Assembly (NCBI GenBank): GCA_017116025.1
Contig: JAFITR010000104.1
Location: forward strand, 1 to 5,304
Length of the DNA: 5,304 nucleotides
Reading direction: 5' to 3'
DNA from: Simkania negevensis
GTDB taxonomy: Bacteria; Chlamydiota; Chlamydiia; Chlamydiales; JAFITR01
A model generated the notes under the pieces. That model was not told where the DNA came from. It saw only the letters and a program-made list of their open reading frames with translations, and searched no databases. The position numbers and the translations under genes were made by a program. Positions 1-5,304 of the stretch are shown piece by piece; position 1 is the stretch's first letter; each line of letters opens with the position of its first letter.

Positions 1-168
1 ATGGCGAAAATCGAGACACCATTGACCAAGGGCCAGCTCGAGCAGTGACTGCAGCGGCTGCGGAAGAAGCGTTGGCAGCCAGCTGGGGCGACGACCTTCA
101 TAGAGTATAAACGCGAAGATCGCGAAGAGGCGAAGCCTTCTGCTTTATCGTACAGGGCGATTGAATGC
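1..168. other. Upstream region with short broken frames; possible end or remnant of an earlier gene
   Basis: No convincing gene lies here. Frame 1 has an ATG at base 1 but stops at 46-48 after 15 codons (MAKIETPLTKGQLEQ). Frame 3 is open from the window edge to a TAA at 108-110 and would end in an Ala-rich tail finishing SWGDDLHRV, so it could be the last 35 codons of a gene outside the window. Frame 2 is open from about 104 to a TGA at 179-181 inside the terminator stem. The stretch is richer in GC (about 57% over 1-120) than the genes downstream. It also holds three GCGAAG copies (113-118, 122-127, 130-135). It is either a true 3' end or a decayed gene; with the left side missing I cannot decide. 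Confidence 0.3.
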
Positions 169-199
169 GGTCACCTTTTGAAAAAAAGGTGGCCTTTTT
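169..199 (+). terminator. Strong rho-independent terminator of the upstream unit
   Basis: The arms GGTCACCTTTT (169-179) and AAAAGGTGGCC (184-194) pair over 11 positions with a single G-T wobble around a GAAA loop (180-183). The run TTTTT (195-199) follows directly. This is the classical stem plus U-tract arrangement for transcription in the + direction. On the opposite strand no T-run follows the stem, so it is not obviously bidirectional. It separates whatever lies upstream from the large gene, which therefore needs its own promoter between about 200 and 343. Confidence 0.82.
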
Positions 200-255
200 G
201 TTGCCCTTGTCATTCTTGTTGTTCCCGCTCTCCTTGTCCCTTTCTTGTCTTGTCC
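195..255 (+). repeat. Pyrimidine-rich tract with five CTTGT copies
   Basis: These 61 bases contain one A (212) and otherwise only T, C and G. The pentamer CTTGT occurs at 206-210, 215-219, 233-237, 244-248 and 249-253, the last two abutting. Spacing is irregular, so this is not a clean microsatellite. It lies after the terminator and before the promoter-like stretch. It may be simple low-complexity spacer DNA. Function unknown. Confidence 0.5.
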
Positions 256-263
256 ATTTCGTT

Positions 264-322
264 TATTTGAACCTATTTGAGTCTGTCAAAATATATGGCA
301 TCTGTTATACGGAGTTGTATAG
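264..322 (+). promoter_or_regulatory. Candidate promoter/operator region of the large gene
   Basis: This is the AT-rich stretch between the terminator and the large gene. TATTTGA occurs twice (264-270 and 274-280), start to start 10 bases apart, or about one helical turn. Possible -35 elements TTGAAC (267-272) and TTGAGT (277-282) sit inside these copies. Possible -10 elements are TATATG (292-297, 19 bases after TTGAAC) and TATACG (306-311), each only four of six matches. TATAC (306-310) and GTATA (317-321) form a small hairpin around GGAGTT. TCTGT also repeats at 282-286 and 301-305. No single promoter stands out, so only the region is proposed. Confidence 0.28.
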
Positions 323-339
323 AAATTAGGTACGGCAAC

Positions 340-343
340 AAGG
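340..343 (+). promoter_or_regulatory. Weak ribosome binding site deciding the start of the large gene
   Basis: AAGG is the only purine-rich, Shine-Dalgarno-like element just before the first gene. Four possible starts follow in frame: TTG 344, GTG 347, GTG 353 and GTG 356. The AAGG spacing to GTG 353 is 9 bases, the most usual distance; it is 12 to GTG 356, 3 to GTG 347 and none to TTG 344. GTG 353 or 356 is therefore more likely than the longest frame's TTG. An in-frame TAG at 320-322 excludes starts further upstream. Confidence 0.4.
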
Positions 344-3300
344 TTGGTGGCAGTGGTGAAGACGAATTCTTCGATAGTATGGGTGTTTGCTTTTCTTTGT
401 GTTCTCTTTTTCGGTTCTACAGAGGCACAGTTTTTTAGTGATGGGCGCAAGTTTGATGAGCCGGGTAAGATCTACAAAAGTGAAGACCCGATAGAAGTCA
501 AGACGCAGCCGGGTTACACCTACATTCATATTGAGGGTAGCGATCCCAACTGGGAGGCGAGCTTATTAAACAACATTGTTGTCGAACACTCTCCTGTGAT
601 GGGGACAGGGGATTCGATTTTTTTTGCTTCGAAGACGAAGGCCGGCTACCACCATGTTGAGGCGATACCCCCTGAGGGCATGCTCAATCTAGAGCTTGTG
701 GGCGGGGTACGTACAGGTTTTGACTATTATATCAAGTCGCAAGGGGTGACGATATTCAACAAAACGGTGTCTAAGGAGGAGGTTGATGCGATCCCTGTTC
801 TCCCTCTCCCTTATGGCGACTTCACTCTGCAGGTTAATGCCCTTGATTACGGTTCTCCAGACCCTATCCTCTTTTCCCTTTACAAAGAGAAGCCGTCGGA
901 AACGATATTGTTTTCGTTAGTTGAGGCGATAGCCCCTGAGGGTATGCTCAACCTAGAGCTTGTGGGCGAGGTACGTACGGGTTTTGACTATTTTATCAAG
1001 TCGCAGGGGGTGACGATATTCGACACAACGGTGTCTAAGGAGGAGGTTGATGCGATCCCTGTTCTCCCTCTCCCTTATGGTGACTATACTCTGCAGGTTA
1101 ATGCCCTTGACTACGGTTCTCCAGACCCTATCATCTTTTCTCTTTACAAAGAGAAGCCGTCGGAGACGATATTGTTTTCGTTAGTCGACCCTGCGGCGCA
1201 TATAAAGTTGATGACGACACCCCCGTCTGTTGCTATGGGTAAGAAGGCGGTGTTGCGCAAGATTGACGTCGACAAACAGGAAGTTGTGTGGGCTAAGAAG
1301 ATAGCGATTACCGCTGATGATATCGCTGTCGAGGAGGGGACGTATACTGTGGAGTTCCCTTATGTTGATGGCTATGTCATTGAGGATGACCAGTATGTCA
1401 GCAGACGTTTTACCCTATCGCCACAAGGGTTCCCTGAGATGATTGTTGCTGAGTACTTCCTCGACGTGACCTCGTTGGAGGTGTCGTATAGCGCTGACTT
1501 CCCTGGCAACTACCTCGACGGTGTTCTCTTCGCTTTAATAGACGCCAACGGGGTGCAGACAGCCTACCCTGATGGCAGCAGGTATGAAGACGAAGTCGGA
1601 GAAGATGGTGTTATTGTTCGTAAGGTAGTGGTCCCTGAGATACGTAGCGGTAATTATACCCTTATTTTTAGCGGCGCCAACCTTGCGATACCCTTGCAGC
1701 TTCCCCCTCCTCAACAGATCGTTCTTCGTAGGGACGAGCCTGCTTCTGCCGATGCGCATATACGCGTGCCAGCAGCATCGTTGGCGGTGACGACTAACAC
1801 TCCTGACCTACAGCTGTCGGAAGAGCAGATGCCCGCGATGATGTTGTTTGACGCTAAAGGGCGCAAGATTGGTGAATCGAAAACGGGCGTCTTGGCTTTC
1901 AGCCGCCTTCCCATAGGAGACTATACAGCGCAGTTTTTCCCTCTCGACGACTATAACCACCCTGAGCCGTTGGCTGTTAACTTGGTGCACAATCCAGAAA
2001 AGCCTGCTTCCTACCACGCCGATTATTTTCCGAAGTATGGTGATCTCTTTGTGCGTTATACCACGGGCAAGGAAGGGAAGAGGTTGGAGCGCGTCCGTTT
2101 TTGGCTGATTGATCACGATGGAGAGCGTAGGATGGTCCCTGAGGTCCCGACGTGTATGATGGACCTTTCCTTGCCTGCGTGTCAGTTTGCTGTAGATAAA
2201 CTGATGCCTGGTAGTTATCTCCTTGAACCGATGATCCCCAATACTGATGGGCTATTCGAAGAGCCTGTCGTCCAAGATATCGATATTGCTGGAGGGGAGA
2301 CGAGGAACCTTGCTGTTGCGATACAGCTACGCTACGGTTCTGTGTATGCTGAAGTTGACACGACAGAGATTCCTGAGAATATGCATTCTAACTTGGGCTT
2401 AAAACTTGTTAATGCTTCTGGAAAGCTTGTCAGGGAGAGTGAAGATCCTTCCTCAACATTAAAAGATCTGCTGCCCGGAGAATATCTCCTATCTTTTGCT
2501 GATGTAGGTGGGTTTATCACTCCCGACTCTATCCCGATTACCCTCCTGCCCGGTGAGCATAGGAAAACAGCTGCCGTTGCTTATCAACCGATTAGTACGA
2601 CGGCTTCTTCAGAAGACAAGAGAGCCGACAACTATTTTGTTCACTATTTCGGTAGGGAAAGAGACGCCTCGAAGGAGGCTGTTGAAGAAGGGGTTGAGGA
2701 GCTGCTAACATGGAGAGAGCCACTCGAGTTAGGACAGCTATTGGTGAATTCCAACGTTTCTAATTTCCGTTTCGCGTTGAGGCCTGAGGGAGATATTGAG
2801 GCTAGGCAGCTGATTAGTGTCGAAGATCACATGCTGGCGATGGATCTCCCCGTAGGGAATTATATCATGGAGTTTTATCCTCTGGAAGGAGGCGAAGCGA
2901 TACGTTACGGAGGAAATTTTCCTGATCTCATCGAAGTGGAGGTGCTTGCTGCGCGCCCTAAACGCGTCAATGTCTTTTATCAGCCAACTCAAGGTAATCT
3001 CTTCGTTGCAACAAATCTTGCTGACGCTTCTTTTCGCGTTGTTGAAGAAACTGACAGAGGGTCGTTATTGATTGGTATGTTCAAGGGCGAAGAGAATGAG
3101 ATACCTTTTACTTTTGGAGGTAGCTATCTCATTACGTTTGATCCGGTCCTACGCTACCATACACCAGAGTCTGTTACTGTAGGGATTGTTGAAGATAAGC
3201 GTATCGTAGTGCAGGCTATGTATATTCCTAAGCAGGAGCTTGTTAAGGTTGTTAAAGGCGCTTCTGTTGTAGGAGACACTTTTGGTATAGGAGGACGAGA

Positions 3301-4150
3301 CGAGCAGCCTAGCCGGGTTGTTGATATCGACGAGTTTTCTGTCGGCACCTATCCTGTGACGAATGAACAGTTTGCGCTGTGGTTGACACAGGCTGTGGCA
3401 CAACGGACCCTCCTCTATTTCCCCAAAGGGCCGAGCAGAGGCATTGTCAAAGACAGGAAAGACCATGTTCTTTTTGAGACGATTGACGCTGATAAGGATA
3501 GCCAAATTATTGCTAGGAACACGTCGAAGGGCGTGGAATTTATCCCTGTAGAAGGCAAAGAGTATCATCCTGTCATTGAGGTGTCGTGGTATGGAGCAGA
3601 AGCGTTTTGTGAAGACAATGGCTACCGCCTATCTACTGAAGCCGAGTGGGAGAAGGCTGCTGGTATGGTACAGACGCAGCAGGGCAGGCCCTTGAAAAAG
3701 TATCTGTATGGATTTGGCAGAGATTCCGTTACGGCGATGCTTGCCAACTACCGCGGAAGTTGGCAGGAGGTCAGCGCTGTACAGACGCGCCCTGTCGGTT
3801 TTTATAATGGCATCAACCTCCTTAGCCTTGATCCGGTGGCATTAGAGGAGATGGGGACAAAGCCCTGGTTGATCGACAGCGAATACGGCACGGAGGACGC
3901 TAGAAGTCCACATGGGGCGTATGATATGAGCGGTAATGCGAGAGAATGGGTGTTTGACTGGTATGATCCTGACTATTACAAGACGATCGAGTCGAAGGAT
4001 CCACGTGGTCCTATCACAGGAACAGCTAAAATAACCAAAGGAGGGAGTTACCGCAGTACGTCATATGAGCTGCGTGTTGCGTCGCGCGTCTCTTTGCCGC
4101 CAGAAACGACCGACGCTTATACCACCTTCCGCGTCGTCAAAGCAAAGTAA
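344..4150 (+). CDS. Exported multidomain protein: beta-sandwich repeat array plus C-terminal FGE/SUMF1-fold domain without catalytic cysteines
   Basis: The longest frame has 1268 codons from TTG 344; the AAGG site favours GTG 353, three residues shorter. Numbering follows TTG 344. A lysine at 6, a hydrophobic core at about 11-23 and the site TEA|Q (cut after A28) make a type I signal peptide; no lipobox is seen. Residues about 105-940 are divergent units marked by a Gly-x-Tyr/Phe strand signature (G158, 246, 332, 436, 525, 623, 712, 838, 926), resembling SpaA/CnaB- or PEGA-like beta-sandwiches. The first two are near-identical. From about 966 comes an FGE-sulfatase domain: VGTYPVTNEQF (1000-1010), HPVIEVSW (1075-1082), RLSTEAEWEKAAG (1095-1107), GAYDMSGNAREW (1191-1202), KGGSY (1232-1236) and a final FRVV. 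The two cysteines of catalytic FGE correspond to S1238 and E1242, so formylglycine synthesis is unlikely. A binding or scaffold role outside the cytoplasm is inferred. The downstream gene follows after 13 bases. Confidence 0.93.
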   Translation: MVAVVKTNSSIVWVFAFLCVLFFGSTEAQFFSDGRKFDEPGKIYKSEDPIEVKTQPGYTYIHIEGSDPNWEASLLNNIVVEHSPVMGTGDSIFFASKTKAGYHHVEAIPPEGMLNLELVGGVRTGFDYYIKSQGVTIFNKTVSKEEVDAIPVLPLPYGDFTLQVNALDYGSPDPILFSLYKEKPSETILFSLVEAIAPEGMLNLELVGEVRTGFDYFIKSQGVTIFDTTVSKEEVDAIPVLPLPYGDYTLQVNALDYGSPDPIIFSLYKEKPSETILFSLVDPAAHIKLMTTPPSVAMGKKAVLRKIDVDKQEVVWAKKIAITADDIAVEEGTYTVEFPYVDGYVIEDDQYVSRRFTLSPQGFPEMIVAEYFLDVTSLEVSYSADFPGNYLDGVLFALIDANGVQTAYPDGSRYEDEVGEDGVIVRKVVVPEIRSGNYTLIFSGANLAIPLQLPPPQQIVLRRDEPASADAHIRVPAASLAVTTNTPDLQLSEEQMPAMMLFDAKGRKIGESKTGVLAFSRLPIGDYTAQFFPLDDYNHPEPLAVNLVHNPEKPASYHADYFPKYGDLFVRYTTGKEGKRLERVRFWLIDHDGERRMVPEVPTCMMDLSLPACQFAVDKLMPGSYLLEPMIPNTDGLFEEPVVQDIDIAGGETRNLAVAIQLRYGSVYAEVDTTEIPENMHSNLGLKLVNASGKLVRESEDPSSTLKDLLPGEYLLSFADVGGFITPDSIPITLLPGEHRKTAAVAYQPISTTASSEDKRADNYFVHYFGRERDASKEAVEEGVEELLTWREPLELGQLLVNSNVSNFRFALRPEGDIEARQLISVEDHMLAMDLPVGNYIMEFYPLEGGEAIRYGGNFPDLIEVEVLAARPKRVNVFYQPTQGNLFVATNLADASFRVVEETDRGSLLIGMFKGEENEIPFTFGGSYLITFDPVLRYHTPESVTVGIVEDKRIVVQAMYIPKQELVKVVKGASVVGDTFGIGGRDEQPSRVVDIDEFSVGTYPVTNEQFALWLTQAVAQRTLLYFPKGPSRGIVKDRKDHVLFETIDADKDSQIIARNTSKGVEFIPVEGKEYHPVIEVSWYGAEAFCEDNGYRLSTEAEWEKAAGMVQTQQGRPLKKYLYGFGRDSVTAMLANYRGSWQEVSAVQTRPVGFYNGINLLSLDPVALEEMGTKPWLIDSEYGTEDARSPHGAYDMSGNAREWVFDWYDPDYYKTIESKDPRGPITGTAKITKGGSYRSTSYELRVASRVSLPPETTDAYTTFRVVKAK
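656..919 (+). repeat. Tandem duplication, copy 1 (264 bases, 88 codons)
   Basis: This encodes residues 105-192 of the large protein, beginning VEAIPPEGM and ending ETILFSL. It is followed without any gap by copy 2. The copies differ at 16 of 264 bases by my count (about 94% identical). A block of 54 bases (763-816) is perfectly shared with 1027-1080. The length is exactly 88 codons, so the frame is kept. Confidence 0.95.
920..1183 (+). repeat. Tandem duplication, copy 2 (264 bases, 88 codons)
   Basis: This encodes residues 193-280, beginning VEAIAPEGM and ending ETILFSL. Seven residues differ from copy 1 (copy 1/copy 2): P109/A197, G121/E209, Y129/F217, N139/D227, K140/T228, F160/Y248 and L176/I264. 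Eight further changes are silent. The copies start with GTTGA (656 and 920), and the sequence just after copy 2 reads GTCGA (1184-1188). That short match at the ends fits duplication by slippage or unequal exchange. Confidence 0.95.
3239..4147 (+). other. FGE-sulfatase (SUMF1/PvdO/GldJ-like fold) domain, predicted non-catalytic
   Basis: This covers residues about 966-1268. The motif order is that of the family: a pro-Val-Thr-Asn-x-x-Phe segment, HPVxxVSW, a RLxTEAEWExAA helix, GxYDMxGNxxEW, GGS and an FRV end. A roughly 60-residue insert (1015-1074) lies between the first two motifs. In human SUMF1 the active cysteines follow the GGS turn (C336 and C341). Here the matching segment reads GGSYRSTSYE and has no cysteine; the only cysteine in the domain is C1089. 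Family members without these cysteines include structural or ligand-binding forms such as GldJ/GldK-type gliding proteins. Confidence 0.88.
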
Positions 4151-4163
4151 CAAATAGTTTAAA

Positions 4164-5291
4164 GTGATACCAGTAACAACTGATGCTCTACAAGCGGCTT
4201 CCTTAACGCGATCGACTTCTAGCGATTCAGTGGAAGCGAAGACGCATGAATCTTCGTTGAAGACAGGGGATTTTGTCAGAAGCCCATCCCCTTCACCGCT
4301 GCCCTCTCCCGATTTGAAAGAGGGGCTGATAGGGTGCTCTCAACGGATTGCTAGGCTCGTCGGGTCTCCGTTTGCAATTTTGGGTGACCAGCCGCCTTCT
4401 CGCTTTTCTTTTCTGTTAGATTCCGATGGTCTACTTTTTAGCAGTGAAGTCCAGCGGCAGGTGGAAGAAAAGGAGAGGAAGTCTCTATGCAATCGCTTGT
4501 CCGATGTGATTGTATCAATTATTAGGCAGATAGAAGGTAGAGAGTCTCGTGTAGAAAGTGAAATGCACATCCGAGATCTTATCGTTAAATTAGCCTCATC
4601 TGGAGAGATCGTCTTGGCCAGAAGAGCGATCGATTCGATCGCAAATTTGCAAACACGTGCGTATGCACATGTCGCTTTTTCTACTATTGTTCCGCCTGAA
4701 GACCAAGATGCCAAAGATGCCGAAGAGAAAAGGATTAATCGTTTGTTGGAGCTGCATCGAAGATATGACTTTGATAGAACGTATATGAAGTATGCAGATT
4801 CTGCGGAGCAAGAAAGGAACTCAAAAGTAGTTTCCACTAGTGTTTTTTCTCTAAGGAGCAATCTTGATGCCTCAGTAGGTTTTTGCGTGTTAGAGTCCGT
4901 TGTTTCTCTAACAGCATTTAAATCTTCCCAAAAGGCTAAAGGGATATTGTCAGTGGATGCTCTAACGACCACTGCTGCATCTTCAGTGGTGGTTAAGGCG
5001 TCAAACGATCTTCGTCAAAAAATCTTATCTCAATTTTCCTTGTTAAGAAATGAGCAGTGCTCACTTTGTGTTAAAGAGACGGCAATTGGAGAGATCGAAA
5101 ACATGCTAAAAAAAATAGAGGGGCGTTGTGGTCATAATGTTTTTCAACTGGAGTTTGTGAAGCTGTTGCTGCGATTGGAAAAATTCGACCTAGCCTACTC
5201 GGTCATCGTTACGAGACCGCTTTATTGGCAAGCTCTTGCTTTCAATGCCTGGTTGAGTCTCTGTAAGCCACCAATACCTAAATGTTCTTAA
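4164..5291 (+). CDS. Uncharacterised 375-residue protein with Ser/Pro-rich N-terminus and TPR-like helical repeats
   Basis: I do not recognise this family. The frame runs from GTG 4164 to TAA 5289-5291. No Shine-Dalgarno sequence precedes it, but the large gene stops only 13 bases upstream, so translation may depend on it. The first in-frame ATG is codon 134 and would discard a coherent upstream region, so the GTG is preferred. Residues 1-53 are rich in Ser, Thr and Pro and look disordered, with SPSPSPLPSP at 40-49. The rest is mostly charged helix. Residues about 137-174 (VKLASSGEIVLARRAIDSIA) and about 329-366 (VKLLLRLEKFDLAYSVI) look like two copies of one helical hairpin of TPR type. There is no signal peptide or membrane span. 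Cysteines C299, C302 and C322 with H324 sit near the second hairpin. A Ser-rich N-terminus without a signal peptide would suit a type III secretion substrate, but that is a guess. Sampled GC (about 40%) is lower than in the preceding gene. Confidence 0.82.
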   Translation: MIPVTTDALQAASLTRSTSSDSVEAKTHESSLKTGDFVRSPSPSPLPSPDLKEGLIGCSQRIARLVGSPFAILGDQPPSRFSFLLDSDGLLFSSEVQRQVEEKERKSLCNRLSDVIVSIIRQIEGRESRVESEMHIRDLIVKLASSGEIVLARRAIDSIANLQTRAYAHVAFSTIVPPEDQDAKDAEEKRINRLLELHRRYDFDRTYMKYADSAEQERNSKVVSTSVFSLRSNLDASVGFCVLESVVSLTAFKSSQKAKGILSVDALTTTAASSVVVKASNDLRQKILSQFSLLRNEQCSLCVKETAIGEIENMLKKIEGRCGHNVFQLEFVKLLLRLEKFDLAYSVIVTRPLYWQALAFNAWLSLCKPPIPKCS

Positions 5292-5304
5292 TCTTTTTAT
5301 ACCT

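Larger units (their letters stand above)
656..3229 (+). repeat. Array of about nine beta-sandwich-like units in the large protein
   Basis: Nine copies of a signature (about LPxGxYxLxF, often followed by a G/Y and then P) recur along the protein. They include LPYGDFTL, LPYGDYTL, EEGTYTVEF, RSGNYTLIF, PIGDYTAQF, MPGSYLLEP, LPGEYLLSF, PVGNYIMEF and GGSYLITF. The marker glycines are 88, 86, 104, 89, 98, 89, 126 and 88 residues apart. The 126 gap contains an extra charged, probably helical segment (residues about 750-790, bases 2591-2713). Unit 6 holds the only two cysteines of the array, C604 and C613. The family name (CnaB/SpaA, PEGA or carboxypeptidase-regulatory-like) is inferred from the signature only. 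A further degenerate unit may lie at residues about 30-104 (QPGYTYIHI). Confidence 0.7.

Noticed and set aside
1..48. ATG-started 15-codon frame at the window edge
   Set aside because: It is too short, has no visible upstream context and shows no family resemblance I can defend.
128..138. AGGCGAAGCCT hairpin as a second terminator
   Set aside because: It has only four base pairs and no T-run after it.
395..430. Lipoprotein signal with C19 as lipid anchor
   Set aside because: The residues before C19 (FAFL) do not fit a lipobox, and a good type I cleavage site follows at A28.
1808..2116. 102-codon minus-strand frame, and the other short frames within the large gene
   Set aside because: They overlap a continuous, motif-bearing + strand gene and have no independent support.
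3149..3568. 139-codon open frame on the minus strand
   Set aside because: It is antisense to the FGE-domain region, whose + strand motifs are clearly real; the minus product shows no recognisable motif.
3986..4147. Diversity-generating retroelement variable region at the C-terminus
   Set aside because: The fold and the FRVV end recall such target proteins, but no template repeat, reverse transcriptase or adenine-linked variable codons are visible in the window.
4340..4972. 210-codon open frame on the minus strand
   Set aside because: It lies wholly antisense to the second gene, has a Ser/Leu-rich shadow composition and no domain or ribosome binding site that I can see.
1..5304. tRNA, rRNA, CRISPR array, insertion sequence or attachment site
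   Set aside because: Nothing resembling these was seen; the only long repeat is the coding tandem duplication.

Overview
The window holds two genes on the + strand, behind a 343-base upstream region that ends an earlier transcription unit. GC content counted on sample lines falls across it: about 57% over the first 120 bases, about 48% in the middle of the large gene, and about 40% in the second gene. The alternative start codons, weak ribosome binding sites, intrinsic terminator and type I signal peptide are bacterial. A very long secreted protein ending in a formylglycine-generating-enzyme (FGE/SUMF1) fold, next to a Ser/Pro-rich helical-repeat protein, would suit a chlamydia-like (PVC group) or similar host-associated bacterium. 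That assignment is inference; no marker gene is present to prove it.

Bases 1-168 contain only short broken frames. A strong intrinsic terminator follows at 169-199. Then comes a pyrimidine-rich, CTTGT-repeating tract (about 195-255), an AT-rich promoter-like stretch (about 264-311) and a weak AAGG ribosome binding site (340-343).

The first gene (344-4150) encodes about 1265 residues: a signal peptide, a long array of divergent beta-sandwich-like units about 88-90 residues apart, and a C-terminal FGE-sulfatase domain whose two catalytic cysteine positions are Ser and Glu. The first two array units are a nearly identical 264-base in-frame tandem duplication, exactly one unit long. The product looks like an exported surface or periplasmic binding or scaffold protein rather than an enzyme.

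The second gene (4164-5291) starts 13 bases after the first one stops, so the two are probably co-transcribed. It encodes a 375-residue soluble protein with a Ser/Thr/Pro-rich N-terminus and at least two TPR-like helical hairpins. I do not recognise its family. An effector-like or adaptor role is only a hypothesis.
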